NCBI GenBank assembly: GCA_033762375.1
Contig: JANRLQ010000026.1
Span: forward strand, 372,001-436,000
Direction of reading: 5' to 3'
Source of the DNA: RDXT01 sp033762375
GTDB lineage: Bacteria > Bacteroidota > Bacteroidia > J057
Length of the DNA stretch: 64,000 nt
Part shown: positions 15,830-26,300 of the stretch, piece after piece
Position numbering within the stretch: position 1 is the first letter of the stretch
Layout of the letters: the number at the start of each line of letters is the position of its first letter
Program-made: the position numbers and the translations under genes
The notes under the pieces: model-generated
Database searches by the model: none
The model's input: the letters and a program-made list of their open reading frames with translations, nothing else
Told to the model about the DNA's origin: nothing

Positions 15830-17127
15830 ACCATCTCATAACCCGCCTGCGTACTCATCTCCAGACATCCCCGCTGTCCTGGGTCATGGGGGGTATTACT
15901 ATTTTGTGGTGTTTGTGGGCCATATGGGCAACCCGCGGTATCAGCGCTGATCCGGCTACCAGCTGGATGCGTATCTACTCCTACCGGGATATACCGGACC
16001 TCACCAGTCTGCTGTATTATATCCGCGACCTCCGGACCGGCATCACACCGGTCTACTCTGTCATGGAGATAGTGTCCTGGTTATGGCTGGAGGATATCGG
16101 CTGGATCACAGGGCCGCTGTTTCGGCTGGGTATGGCTATTGTGCTGATATTACCGTTTGCATTCACCACAGGATTTCCCTGGTGGGTGCGGATGATCCAC
16201 CTGACCCTGGCCACGATCTGTGTACAGGCGTTTGGACTGATTTATGCCCTCGGCAATGCCCAGCCGTATGATGTTATGACGCCCCTTTTTTTACTGGGGC
16301 ACATGCTGCTGCTGCGCCTGGCCTCTGCGCACAAGCAGGCACGGGTTGGGGCCTGGTTTAGTATCATATCTGGCATATTGCTCAGCCTTAGTGAGTTGTC
16401 GCGCCCCTTTATGCTGGCGATCATGCCGGTACTCCTGGGTTGGGCCCTCTTGCAGTATTGGCGCAACAATACCCTGCGCCGGCTGGGGTGGTTTCTTCTT
16501 CCTGTTGTGCTGCTCTCCGGGGGCTGGCATCTGAAACTCCTCCTGTACAATGATGGGCAGATCATCTGGTCCAATCATGGCGGATGTAATCTCCTCAATG
16601 CATGGGCACCACTGGTAGATATACCCTCATTGGAGGCAACCCTGGAGCCAGAGGCGCCCCCACTGAATAACTATGGCTGGGCCTGGCAAAACCTGAATAC
16701 AGATGTCCACTCCCGGAATTGTAAGCGCTGCAGCCAGGCCGTCACGGCAGCTATTGTAGCCCATCCCGGACGTGCAGCTGCCCATTTCTTCGGCAAACTG
16801 TTGATTTTTCTCAATCCCCGGACGCAGATGTATGACAATGATCCTACAGGAGGCTGGATCATCGCTTACCGGTGGGTCGTGCGGGGAGGATACGCGGCAG
16901 CCCTCTTGCTGGGGGGCTGGTTATTGATACAAATGATGGGGAGGCGACGCTCTTTTGATCAAGTGTGGATGCTCCTGTATATCCTGCTGGGTTTTCTGAC
17001 TTTGATGCCCGTCATCGGTGAGTCCGGCGAGGAGGCCCGGTTTATGGTATCAGTTGTTCCTGTGCTGCTGGCATGCTGCTGGCGCAGCCTGAGTCTTATC
17101 TTCAGCCCGGACCACGGATATCATTGA
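15826..17127 (+). CDS. Multi-pass membrane protein, possible glycosyltransferase partner
   Basis: A 433-residue membrane protein starting MNHLITRLRTHL at 15826, chosen because ATGA overlaps the previous stop. The frame is open for 13 codons further upstream, but those lie inside the neighbouring gene. It has roughly nine hydrophobic segments and one larger hydrophilic loop at about 245-310 containing three Cys (GGCNLLNAW, RNCKRCSQA). I do not recognise the family. The tight coupling suggests it works with the preceding glycosyltransferase-like protein, for example in surface glycan or lipid glycosylation. Confidence 0.7.
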   Translation: MNHLITRLRTHLQTSPLSWVMGGITILWCLWAIWATRGISADPATSWMRIYSYRDIPDLTSLLYYIRDLRTGITPVYSVMEIVSWLWLEDIGWITGPLFRLGMAIVLILPFAFTTGFPWWVRMIHLTLATICVQAFGLIYALGNAQPYDVMTPLFLLGHMLLLRLASAHKQARVGAWFSIISGILLSLSELSRPFMLAIMPVLLGWALLQYWRNNTLRRLGWFLLPVVLLSGGWHLKLLLYNDGQIIWSNHGGCNLLNAWAPLVDIPSLEATLEPEAPPLNNYGWAWQNLNTDVHSRNCKRCSQAVTAAIVAHPGRAAAHFFGKLLIFLNPRTQMYDNDPTGGWIIAYRWVVRGGYAAALLLGGWLLIQMMGRRRSFDQVWMLLYILLGFLTLMPVIGESGEEARFMVSVVPVLLACCWRSLSLIFSPDHGYH

Positions 17128-17244
17128 CAACTTGCTCTCTGCTTACAGCCCCTAAGGTTCGGATAGCGGCGTTTGATACAAAAAACCTGTTTTGCGCTTG
17201 TTTCTCCTTCAGAACAAATACAAATTTGAACCGTTGTTTGCTGC

Positions 17245-17409
17245 ATGGAAGTATTAAAAAAAATCTGGGGATACATGACCTTCAAAAAGGCAGACCCCAA
17301 CGCACCTGTTTCTTTTAATCTGAAGATGATGCACGGAATCAACAAGATTTCGATCCTGATGTTTCTCGCTGCGGTACTCTTTCTGATTATACGGTCTTTG
17401 CTGCGGTAG
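17245..17409 (+). CDS. Small single-pass membrane protein (DUF6728-like)
   Basis: A 54-residue ORF reads MEVLKKIWGYMTFKKADPNA, then an MMHGINKISI segment and a C-terminal hydrophobic helix ending in RSLLR. The pattern W-G-Y-x-[ST]-F-K-K near the N-terminus, a central MMHGINK and one membrane helix recalls a small Bacteroidota family I know as DUF6728. It stands alone between the membrane protein gene (117 bp upstream) and mgtE (69 bp downstream), in the same direction as both. Function unknown. Confidence 0.7.
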   Translation: MEVLKKIWGYMTFKKADPNAPVSFNLKMMHGINKISILMFLAAVLFLIIRSLLR

Positions 17410-17478
17410 TTTTAAGACAGATATAGCCTGATGGCATGTGTCTGTTTATGGTAATACCCCAAGATAACCTCATGGAAG

Positions 17479-18906
17479 GTGCCGAAGGAAGTAACAGACA
17501 TTCGCCAGATGCGCGTGGAGCGGGTACGACGCCTGCTGAAGTATCCCAATGCGCGGGTACGTGCCTTATTGAGCGTACTGCATCCTACTGAGATCGCCTT
17601 GCTGCTGGAGGACTCCCCCCCGGAGCTCCAGATGCGTATTGTCAGCTCATTATCTACCCAGGTCTTGTCCGAGGCTATCTCGGAGATGGACTTTGACAGT
17701 CACCCAAGCCGGATTCTGACCCTGCTGCACCCTCAGGTAGCGTCCAAGCTCATCGAGGAACTTCCCTGGGACGACGCGGCTGACTTGCTGGCTGAGCTGA
17801 CGGAGGAACAAAAGGACAAAATTCTCAACTTCGTCTCTCAAGACGAAGTGCCCGTCCTCAATCGCCTCATGAACTATGAGGAAGACTCGGCCGGGGGCCT
17901 GATGAACCCGGATGTAGTCGTGGTACGGGAGTCTATGACCAAGCTGGAGGCACTGCGGGAGGTCGTGAAGCAGTCGCAGGACATGGAGGAGTTTTATACC
18001 ATCTATGTGGTGGACGACGACGAGCGCCTGACAGGGTACCTTACCTTTCGTTCATTATTTCTGGCCAAAAACACAGAGCTGGTCCGCCAGGTCATGGGGC
18101 GAGATATTGTCTCGGTCTCTGTCAACATGGACCAGGAGGCTGTGGCCAAGGTCGTACAGCAGTACAACTTCCCGACCCTGCCTGTCGTGGACAGCGACGG
18201 GCGTCTCCTGGGCCGGATCACATTTGATGACGTCATGGACGTCATCGAGGAGGAGACTACTGAGGATATTCTGAACTTTGCGGGGGTCTCAGAAGCCGAG
18301 AACCTACGCGGCGGCTGGGCCAATGCCGTCAGGAGCCGGATGCCCTGGTTATTGGTCAATCTTATAACTGCTTCTGTATCAGCTTTTACGGTATCACGAT
18401 TTGGGGCTACCATTGAGCGGATCGTCATCCTCACCTCGCTGATGCCTGTTATTGCCGGCGTAGCTGGAAATGGGGCTACCCAGGCCCTGGCTGTAACCAT
18501 CCGCCGTATCTCTACAACGGGTATTCCTGCCCGAAAAGCACTCAGGGTCATCCTCAAAGAGCTTCAGGTAGGAGCCATTAATGGATTGATGCTGGGAGCT
18601 ATTGTGTCAATCGTAGTTGCGCTGCTCAATCCCTTTTCTAGTGCCCAGCTGGTAGCCATGATGGGGGTCGTTGTATTTATGGCGATGCTTGGTAATCTGA
18701 TGCTGGCGGGGCTGGCGGGATCATTTATTCCGATCTTTCTGGAGCGGCTGGGGGTAGATCCAGCCATAGCTTCTTCTATTCTGATCACAGCCTTTACAGA
18801 CGCTATCGGGTTTTTGCTGCTGTTGGGGCTGGCTACACGTATCCTGCTGCCCCTGGTGAGTACCCTGGGCGAAATCGGAACACACCTGATCAATCCACTC
18901 TTGTAG
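17479..18906 (+). CDS. mgtE: Magnesium transporter MgtE
   Basis: MgtE is a homodimeric Mg2+ channel gated by its own cytosolic Mg-sensing domains. The 475-residue protein has an N-terminal helical MgtE_N domain (about 1-130) and tandem CBS domains (about 135-255, with GGLMNPDVVVV and VSVSVNMDQEA). Five membrane helices follow, with the pore-lining segments PVIAGVAGNGATQALAVTIR and GVDPAIASSILITAFTDAIGF. No ATG fits: an ATG at 17472 is out of frame and an in-frame stop lies at 17452. The start is therefore taken as GTG 17479. It ends 4 bp from the convergent ABC ATPase stop, with a small hairpin covering both stop codons. Confidence 0.94.
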   Translation: MPKEVTDIRQMRVERVRRLLKYPNARVRALLSVLHPTEIALLLEDSPPELQMRIVSSLSTQVLSEAISEMDFDSHPSRILTLLHPQVASKLIEELPWDDAADLLAELTEEQKDKILNFVSQDEVPVLNRLMNYEEDSAGGLMNPDVVVVRESMTKLEALREVVKQSQDMEEFYTIYVVDDDERLTGYLTFRSLFLAKNTELVRQVMGRDIVSVSVNMDQEAVAKVVQQYNFPTLPVVDSDGRLLGRITFDDVMDVIEEETTEDILNFAGVSEAENLRGGWANAVRSRMPWLLVNLITASVSAFTVSRFGATIERIVILTSLMPVIAGVAGNGATQALAVTIRRISTTGIPARKALRVILKELQVGAINGLMLGAIVSIVVALLNPFSSAQLVAMMGVVVFMAMLGNLMLAGLAGSFIPIFLERLGVDPAIASSILITAFTDAIGFLLLLGLATRILLPLVSTLGEIGTHLINPLL

Positions 18907-18919
18907 CCGATCAGGCTAC
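18903..18919. terminator. Short hairpin spanning two convergent stop codons
   Basis: GTAGCC (18903-18908) pairs with GGCTAC (18914-18919) around the loop GATCA. It covers the TAG stop of mgtE and the minus-strand TGA of the ABC ATPase. There is no T-run, so it would be a weak bidirectional terminator at best. Confidence 0.35.
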
Positions 18920-19621
18920 GGTAGGCTGGCGCCGGTTAGGGTTGGTTTCGATCCGCTCGACAAGTCCATCCCTAAGCCGTATGATACTCTCCGCATACTG
19001 GGCTATATCCTCTTCATGCGTCACCAGGATGATCGTGTTGCCTGCGCGGTGCAACTCATCAAATAGCCCCATGATTTCATAGGAGGTTTTGCTATCCAGG
19101 TTTCCGGTAGGTTCATCTGCCAGAATAATCGAAGGCCGGTTGATCAGCGCACGGGCTACGGCTACCCGCTGGCGCTGGCCACCGGAGAGTTCGTTGGGTT
19201 TGTGGTGTACCCTGTCTGCAAGACCGACACTGGCGAGGGCTTCCTGGGCACGTATCATTCGGTCCCGCTTGCTCATACCTGCATATACGAGGGGGAGGGC
19301 TACATTCTCCAGAGCAGAAGACCGGGCCATGAGGTTAAAACTCTGAAATACAAAACCGATCTCCTTATTCCGGGTATAGGCCAGGTCTTTGTCAGACATA
19401 TTGCTGACATTGGTACCATTGAGAAAATATTTACCCCGCGAAGGTGAGTCCAGGCAGCCGATAATATTCATCAGGGTAGACTTACCCGATCCAGAGGGCC
19501 CCATAAAAGCCACATACTGATTGCGAAATATCTGGAGCGTGACATCCTGCAGGGCCTGAATAGACACACTACCCATCTGATACGTTTTGCGGATATGCTC
19601 CAGCGAGATCAATACATCCAT
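18911..19621 (-). CDS. ABC transporter ATP-binding protein (MacB/LolD type)
   Basis: This 236-residue nucleotide-binding subunit has Walker A GPSGSGKST at about 41-49, the Q-loop FVFQSFNL, the signature LSGGQRQRVAVARAL, Walker B IILADEPTGNLDSKT and the H-loop VTHEED. The sequence, including the leader SLEHIRKTYQMG, groups it with the LolD/MacB/FtsE-like exporters that act on lipoproteins or efflux substrates. No permease gene is adjacent, so its membrane partner is elsewhere. Upstream, between it and the MATE gene, is a perfect palindrome TGATAC-G-GTATCA (19695-19707) that might be an operator or a weak terminator. Confidence 0.92.
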   Translation of the reverse strand: MDVLISLEHIRKTYQMGSVSIQALQDVTLQIFRNQYVAFMGPSGSGKSTLMNIIGCLDSPSRGKYFLNGTNVSNMSDKDLAYTRNKEIGFVFQSFNLMARSSALENVALPLVYAGMSKRDRMIRAQEALASVGLADRVHHKPNELSGGQRQRVAVARALINRPSIILADEPTGNLDSKTSYEIMGLFDELHRAGNTIILVTHEEDIAQYAESIIRLRDGLVERIETNPNRRQPTVA

Positions 19622-19718
19622 GTGAGTCCGGGGCTAGATTGGTGGCTAAGTTACAATATTAATCTGGTTTGTGCTGGCAGGTTTTCCTGAGGAATGATAC
19701 GGTATCAGCCACAGGAAG

Positions 19719-21137
19719 TTAGTGAATGACAGGAACCGCTGCCGGGTCGCTGGCTACATCAAACCAAGCCGTCTGGTATCTGGTCAACACATGAAAACGC
19801 CAGGTAAGGGCGATCGCAGCCAGTCCCAGCCCCGCCACAAAGGAATACCAGACACCGGCTACTTCCATCTCAAAAGTAAACCCCAGCAGAGCACCGACCG
19901 GTAGTGCCACGACCCAGTATGCGACAAAGGTGATCACCGTAGGGATCCGCACATCCCGGATGCCCCGCAAGATGCCAGCCGCTACGGCCTGCACGCCATC
20001 AAACAACTGGAAAAAAGCTGCGATAATCAGCAGGCGGGCACTGAGGTCGAGCACATAGGTATCATTAGTAAAGAGTGCCGGCAGAAATCCTCGTCCCAGG
20101 ATCAATGCCAATGCACAAATTAACATCAGTGCCCCTCCCATCACAATACCGGTCATCCCGGCGTCCCGCACCTGCCGCAGATCCCGCATCCCCATCGCAT
20201 TACCGACCCGGATGGTCGCGCCAGCCGACACACCCATCACAAGCATATAGGTGAGGGCACAGAGTTGAAGTGCTATCTGGTGAGCAGCCCGGTTCGCAGA
20301 GGCAATATCTCCCTCGCCCATCCAGCCGACCATAATAGCAGCCCCGCTGAAGGCACCTACCTCAAAAAAATACTGCAAACCTGCCGGTATGCCTAAGCTC
20401 AGGATACGCCGCATCAGCGGCAAATTCCAGCGCCAGTCTCCATACAAGACCTGATACACAGCCAGTGACTTGTGCCACAAAATATACCCCAGCATCAAAA
20501 CCATCATGATTGTACGTGCTGCGACAGTGCCCCAGGCTGCGCCATCAAGTCCCAGTGCCGGAAATCCCCAATTGCCCTCGATCAGGAGCCAGTTTAAAAA
20601 AACATTACTCCCCAACCCCACAAACGTGATAAACATGGCGGGTATCGTCTGGGAGTTGCCGTCCGTAAACTGCTTGGACATCAGAAACACCATCAGCGGG
20701 ACCGCACTCAGGCTGACGATCTGCATATATCCATGTGCGAGGTCTGTATCCTGTGATGGCTGGCGCATGAGGTATAAAAGCTGCGCTGCTGCCAGCGTCA
20801 GAACCATGATGATCAGGGCGGCACCAGTACCTACCCAGATACCCTGCCGGAGATATCCGGCACCCTGCTCTGTCGCCCCTTTGGCAGCAGCCTCCGCCAC
20901 TAAGGGGGTAATCGCAAAAGTAATCCCGATACCCAGCACAGAAATCAGGAAAAAAATGCTGTTGGCTAATGATCCTGCGGAAACATATACATAGCCCAGC
21001 CGCCCTACCATCAGGGTATCCGTGATACCCATCAGCATCGTACCCAGCTGCCCGACTACGACCGGAAAAGACAGGATCAGGGTTTCACGAATATGCCTTG
21101 CGTAGCGGATGCGCCATCCTCTGAAAATGTATTGCAT
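19719..21137 (-). CDS. MATE family multidrug/metabolite exporter
   Basis: A 472-residue protein with twelve predicted membrane helices, beginning MQYIFRGWRIRYARHIRETL. The first helix region SFPVVVGQLGTMLMGITDTL and the repeat-related segments in the second half (SLGIPAGLQYFFEVGAFSGA) are characteristic of NorM-like MATE transporters. These exchange Na+ or H+ for organic cations. Substrate cannot be inferred. It runs leftward toward the ABC ATPase gene and diverges from the rimP operon across a 266-bp gap. I recognise nothing in that gap except the rimP promoter. Confidence 0.93.
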   Translation of the reverse strand: MQYIFRGWRIRYARHIRETLILSFPVVVGQLGTMLMGITDTLMVGRLGYVYVSAGSLANSIFFLISVLGIGITFAITPLVAEAAAKGATEQGAGYLRQGIWVGTGAALIIMVLTLAAAQLLYLMRQPSQDTDLAHGYMQIVSLSAVPLMVFLMSKQFTDGNSQTIPAMFITFVGLGSNVFLNWLLIEGNWGFPALGLDGAAWGTVAARTIMMVLMLGYILWHKSLAVYQVLYGDWRWNLPLMRRILSLGIPAGLQYFFEVGAFSGAAIMVGWMGEGDIASANRAAHQIALQLCALTYMLVMGVSAGATIRVGNAMGMRDLRQVRDAGMTGIVMGGALMLICALALILGRGFLPALFTNDTYVLDLSARLLIIAAFFQLFDGVQAVAAGILRGIRDVRIPTVITFVAYWVVALPVGALLGFTFEMEVAGVWYSFVAGLGLAAIALTWRFHVLTRYQTAWFDVASDPAAVPVIH

Positions 21138-21311
21138 GTATTTCTCAAAATAAACAAACGTAACCTAATACATCCCGCCTACGTTATAAGAAATCGGGAT
21201 GCCAAAATGCCGGTTGGCAGCACAGATTATACCCTGCAATACCTCATCTGGCCGTCTGGCGACCGCCCTGCGTTGTACGAAAACCCTTTCACAAGGGTTT
21301 TGTACCAGAAC

Positions 21312-21342
21312 TTTGATTTTGAGCAGAAAAGTATTACTTTTG
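21312..21342 (+). promoter_or_regulatory. Promoter of the rimP-nusA-infB operon (TTTG-N19-TACTTTTG)
   Basis: TTTG at 21312-21315 and TACTTTTG at 21335-21342 are separated by exactly 19 bp, an excellent fit to the Bacteroidota primary sigma-factor promoter TTTG-N19/20-TAnnTTTG. Transcription would start near 21349, giving a leader of about 55 bp before the rimP ATG at 21404. It is the clearest promoter in the window and independent support for the phylum assignment. Confidence 0.8.
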
Positions 21343-21403
21343 CAACTGGATTGAGCGTTTTTCTTTGGCGGGGGGACGATGATCTCCCTTATTTTTTTAC
21401 TGG

Positions 21404-21886
21404 ATGATTCCTGTACCTGTCGAACAGACGATTGTTTCCGTGCTTGGGGAGTTGTTTCCGGAGGTGTTTGTAGTGGACATTACCCTTACCCTCGGTCAGC
21501 GCAATGCCCTGGTCATTAAACTCGATACCGATCAGGGGATAACGCTTGATACCTGTGCCCACATCAGCCGCAAGCTGGGAAAGGCACTTGAGACACTACC
21601 AGAGTTGGATATGACGTATACCCTTGAGGTTTCATCACCCGGGGTGGGCTATCCACTCAAGCTGCGTAGGCAATACGTACAGAACCTAGGCCGCAACCTC
21701 AAGGTCACCCTGCTGGACCACACGAAGATCAGCGGAAAGATCACTGAGGTGCTGGACGAAGGAGTTATGCTGGAGATGCTACCAGTGGCGACCGTCAAAA
21801 ACAAGCCTCAGAAAGCCTCCGGTGATCCATCTCCCACCCGCCTGGTGCGATGGGAGGATTTGAAGGAAGCTAAAATATTTATATAG
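21404..21886 (+). CDS. rimP: Ribosome maturation factor RimP
   Basis: RimP assists late assembly of the 30S subunit. The 160-residue protein shows the family blocks VVDITLTLGQRNALVIKLD, GITLDTCAHISRKLGKALE and YTLEVSSPGVGYPLKL (the VSSPG motif), followed by the C-terminal SH3-like domain. It is the first gene of the conserved rimP-nusA-infB operon, 12 bp before nusA, and sits under a well-formed promoter. Confidence 0.94.
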   Translation: MIPVPVEQTIVSVLGELFPEVFVVDITLTLGQRNALVIKLDTDQGITLDTCAHISRKLGKALETLPELDMTYTLEVSSPGVGYPLKLRRQYVQNLGRNLKVTLLDHTKISGKITEVLDEGVMLEMLPVATVKNKPQKASGDPSPTRLVRWEDLKEAKIFI

Positions 21887-21898
21887 GACGTAAGTTAC

Positions 21899-23167
21899 AT
21901 GGCAAGAAAAAAAGTGGCAGAACCCAGGGTAAATCTGGTAGATGCTTTCTCGGAGTTCTCGCGCTTCAAAAACATTGACCGGGCTACGCTCATGGGCGTA
22001 CTGGAAGAGGTATTTCGTACCATGATCCGGAAGGAGTATGGTTCTGACGAAAACTTTGAGATCATCGTAAACGTGGACAAAGGTGATATCCAGGGGTTCC
22101 GGGAGCGAATTGTCGTAGAGGACTTTGAGCTCGAAGACGAAACCAAACAAATACCCCTCAGCGAAGCCCTGGCGCAGGATCCTGACTACTCAGTCGCTGA
22201 CGTACTGGCTGAGGAGATTGACTTTTTTACCTTCGGCCGCAAAATCGTACAGACAGCCAAGCAGACCCTGACACAAAAAATCAGGGACCTCGAAAAAACC
22301 TCTACCGTCGAGCAATACCAGGAGATGGTAGGTACGATTATCGCAGGTGAGGTCTACCAGGTCTGGCGAAATGAGATTCTTGTCCTGCACGAAAACGCCG
22401 AACTGATCCTCCCCAAAAGTGAGCAGATCAGCAAAGATAAATTTCGCAAGGGAGACACCGTCCGGGCGGTAGTGCTGGAAGTGTCTATGCGCAACAGCAA
22501 CCCCCGCATCATTATCTCACGTGCTTCGCCCCTGTTTCTGGAAAAACTTTTCGAGCAGGAAGTACCGGAGATTTTTGACGGTCTCATCAATATCCGGGGC
22601 ATCGTGCGTGAACCCGGCGAGCGGGCCAAGGTCGCCGTCGAGAGTTATGATGACCGGATAGATCCGGTGGGCGCTTGTGTCGGTATGAAGGGCAGCCGTA
22701 TCCACGGGATCGTGCGCGAGCTGCGAAATGAAAACATAGACGTCATCAACTATACCTCAAACGACTCACTCTATATCCAGCGAGCCCTGAGTCCCGCCAA
22801 AATATCCTCCATCAAACTTATTGAGGATATTAAATCTGCCCATGTATATCTGAATCCAGATCAGATACACCTGGCTATTGGCAAAAATGGCCTTAATATC
22901 AAGCTGGCCAGCAAGCTCACAGGCTACAATATAGACGTGTATCGCGAGCTTGACCCGGATGAGGAAGATGTGGACCTCGATGAGTTTACGGACGAAATCG
23001 AAGTATGGATCATTGATGAGCTCAAGCGCATCGGCTGCGACACAGCCATGAGTGTGCTCGCGCTCTCTGTGGAGGAACTGGTGCGCCGGACGGACTTGGA
23101 CGAAGAAACCATCGAGCATGTAGTGAGCGTTCTGCAAGCTGAATTTGACGATGATGACCAGGATTAA
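21899..23167 (+). CDS. nusA: Transcription termination/antitermination protein NusA
   Basis: NusA binds RNA polymerase and nascent RNA and modulates pausing, termination and antitermination. The 422-residue protein has an N-terminal RNAP-binding domain (about 1-125), an S1 domain (about 130-200) and two KH domains. The KH GxxG loops are in GMKGSRIHGIVREL (near 262) and GKNGLNIKLASKLTG (near 325). The C-terminus ends in an acidic helix-hairpin region (LQAEFDDDDQD) without the extra acidic repeats of E. coli NusA, as usual outside Proteobacteria. Second gene of the operon. Confidence 0.96.
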   Translation: MARKKVAEPRVNLVDAFSEFSRFKNIDRATLMGVLEEVFRTMIRKEYGSDENFEIIVNVDKGDIQGFRERIVVEDFELEDETKQIPLSEALAQDPDYSVADVLAEEIDFFTFGRKIVQTAKQTLTQKIRDLEKTSTVEQYQEMVGTIIAGEVYQVWRNEILVLHENAELILPKSEQISKDKFRKGDTVRAVVLEVSMRNSNPRIIISRASPLFLEKLFEQEVPEIFDGLINIRGIVREPGERAKVAVESYDDRIDPVGACVGMKGSRIHGIVRELRNENIDVINYTSNDSLYIQRALSPAKISSIKLIEDIKSAHVYLNPDQIHLAIGKNGLNIKLASKLTGYNIDVYRELDPDEEDVDLDEFTDEIEVWIIDELKRIGCDTAMSVLALSVEELVRRTDLDEETIEHVVSVLQAEFDDDDQD

Positions 23168-23304
23168 GTCCGAGTAGGTGGACCCTGTTTTGGCGGTAGC
23201 TGTAGGCAGGGTCACGTTGCGTTACGCATTACAGAATATTTTGCCTATATTCACCGCAAAAAGCAGATAAGTCCACTTACGCGAAGCTGCATTTAATTTT
23301 TCGC

Positions 23305-26300
23305 ATGTCAGACAACAAAGGTCAAGTATACCGGCTATTTCAGGTCGCCAAAGAGCTCAACGTGAGCACTTCACAACTCGTGGACTTCCTCAAGGGTAAG
23401 GGCCACGATGTCGTGAGTTCGCCCAATACGAAGCTCACCGGAGACCAATATCATATCCTGGTCAGACAGTACGCCTCCGAAAAAGATATGAAGGCCAAAG
23501 CTGACCAGATGACCGAAAAACGCAAAGAGGAGGTGCGCCTTGTCAACAACAATCGCCCCGTCTCTCAGCCAGGCACCCCTACTTCTGAAGAAGAACCTGA
23601 TTCGGTAGCGATCTCGGCGGATGACCTGCGAAACAACCGTATTGTACGCAGGCCTGTCACCAACAAACCTCCTGTAGGGCGTGTCGAGCCTGTAAGTGAA
23701 AAAAACGATCCTCCGGCTCCTAAAGAACCGCCTGTCGCTGATCCGGCCAGTAATATGGGTATTAAAATCCTGGGGAGGATTGACCTCAGTGCCTTTAATA
23801 CCACTAATAAAAAGTCGCAGCAAAAACCTGCCACGCCACCAGTCAAGCAGGTAGAAGAGCCTGCCAAACCGGTCGTGCTACCGCCGCCCGTTGTACAGCA
23901 GGAAGCCCCGCTTCCGGAGGTTTCACTCCCTCAACCACCGGTTGTACCTACCCCTGTGGCAGAAGTGCCTGTAGCACCTCCCGTATCACCGGCACCACCG
24001 CCAGTCGTACTTAAAGAAGAACCTGCCGTACCGCCGGTAGTGGTGACACCGCCTCCGGTAGCTGAGGTACCACCGCCCGCACCGGAAATGCCGGAAGTCG
24101 TTGCACCCCCTCAAGAACGGGTTCCAGCTCCTGAGCCTGTGATAGAGCCCACTGTTGAAGATCCTTCAAAAGTGATGCGCGCAGAGGACAATACCCCCAG
24201 GCTGGCTGGACTCAAAATTCTTGACAAGATCAATCTCGAATACGAGCGCGGCAAAAAAAGGTCTGGCAATAACCCAAACACGCCTGCTAACCGAGATGCT
24301 GCTGCCAACAAGAGCAAGGAAGCGCCTAAAACGCCAGCTGCTCCGGGTGTAGTACCGCCTGCCACTACTTCTGCAGAAGAAGAGGAGAAAAAACGCAAGC
24401 GCCGCCGCCGCAAACGCAAACGTAAAGGAGAGGGAGAGGTCAAACCAGGAGACCCAACCGCTCAAAAAACAACACAAGGGACTGCTGCTGCTCCTAAGCC
24501 GGGAGATAAAAAAACAACAGCTGCTCCGAAAAAAGATAAACCCACCGCCAAAGAGGTGGACAACACCATCCGGAATACCATGACCCAGATGGGCAAGGGG
24601 GCGTCCCGTGTACGGCAGCGACTGCGTCGCGCCAAGCGGGACTCCGATGCCCAGCGCCGGGACTACATGGACCAGATGATGGAGGAGGAAAGCCGGATTC
24701 TTGAGGTGACGGAGTTTATCACCGCCAATGAATTTGCTAACCTCATGTCTGTGCCGGTCAATGAGATCATCACCAAGTGTTTTCAGCTCGGTATGATGGT
24801 CTCTATCAACCAGCGCCTGGATGCGGAGGTGATGACCCTGATCGCCGAAGAGTATGACTACGAGATTCGATTCGTAGACGTAACGGAGGGCGAAATGGAA
24901 GAGCTGGAGGAGGAGGACAAAGCCGAAGACCTTCTCACCCGCAACCCGATCATCACGGTCATGGGTCACGTTGACCACGGTAAAACCACCCTGCTTGACT
25001 ACCTGCGCAAAGCCAATGTGGCCGCAGGAGAAGCCGGTGGGATCACCCAGCACATCGGTGCATACGAGGTCAAACTGCGCACCGGCCGGATGGTAACCTT
25101 CCTGGATACACCGGGTCACGAGGCATTTACGGCCATGCGTGCACGGGGGGCCAAGATCACAGACGTAGCGATTATCGTGATCGCTGCCGATGATGCTGTC
25201 ATGCCCCAGACCCGTGAGGCGATCAACCACGCACAGGCCGCCAGTGTGCCCATGGTTTTTGCCATCAACAAGATAGATAAGCCGGGAGCCGACCCTGAGC
25301 GGATCAAGGCTCAGCTTGCGGAGATGAACCTCCTGGTCGAGGACTGGGGTGGAAACTACCAGTGCCAGGCAATATCTGCCCTCAAAGGGCTGAATGTAGA
25401 TGACCTGCTGGAAAAGGTAACCATAGAGTCAGATCTGCTTGAGCTAAAAGCAAATCCGGATCGTACGGCCTCTGGGACAGTCATCGAAGCCCGCCTCGAC
25501 AAAGGCCGGGGTAATGTGGCTACCGTACTCGTCCAAAACGGTACCTTATCTGTCGGAGACGAGGTGGTGGCCGGTATCCACTATGGCAAAGTCAGGGCGC
25601 TCATCAACCAAAATGGAGAGCGCGTACAGCAAGCCGGACCTGCCATGCCTGTACAGGTGCTGGGTATCTCCGGACAGCCGAATGCCGGTGACAAGTTTTA
25701 TGTCTTCGAAGAAGATGGTAAAGCCAAGTCTATCGCCCAAAAGCGTACAGAGCTATACCGTGAGCAACAGATGCGTCGCCAAAGCCGCCTGACACTCGAA
25801 GAAATCGGACGCCGCCGTGCCCTGGGCAACTTCAAAGAGCTCAATATCATCATCCGTGGTGACGTGGATGGCTCTGTAGAAGCACTTTCCGGCTCACTCC
25901 TCAAGCTCTCTACAGAAGAGGTACAGGTAAACATTATCATGAAAGCTGTCGGGGCTATCACCGAGGCTGACGTAAACCTGGCGCTCGCTTCTGATGCTGT
26001 GATCATCGCATTTAACGTGCGCCCCAACGTACAAGCCCGTAACCTGGCTGACCGCGAAGAGGTGGATATCCGTACCTACTCCGTTATTTACGATGCGATC
26101 AATGAAGTACGTGATGCACTGGAAGGCATGTTGGCACCTGAGGTGCGGGAGGAGATAACAGGTACCCTTGAGGTGCTGGAGGTCTTCAAAATCACCCGCG
26201 TCGGCAACGTAGCAGGGGGCCGTGTAGCTAGCGGCAAGGTGACCCGCAGCGATCTGGCACGTGTCATACGGGATAGTGTCGTGATCTTTGACAGCAAGTT

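Noticed and set aside
23181..23213. Hairpin GACCCTG/CAGGGTC between nusA and infB as a terminator or attenuator
   Set aside because: The stem is only 7 bp with a 19-nt loop and no T-run, and the genes are a known operon. Noted under infB but not called as a terminator.
24166..25230. A 354-codon minus-strand open frame inside infB
   Set aside because: It is antisense to the conserved G domain and linker of IF2, with no family match in the translation; explained by codon bias.
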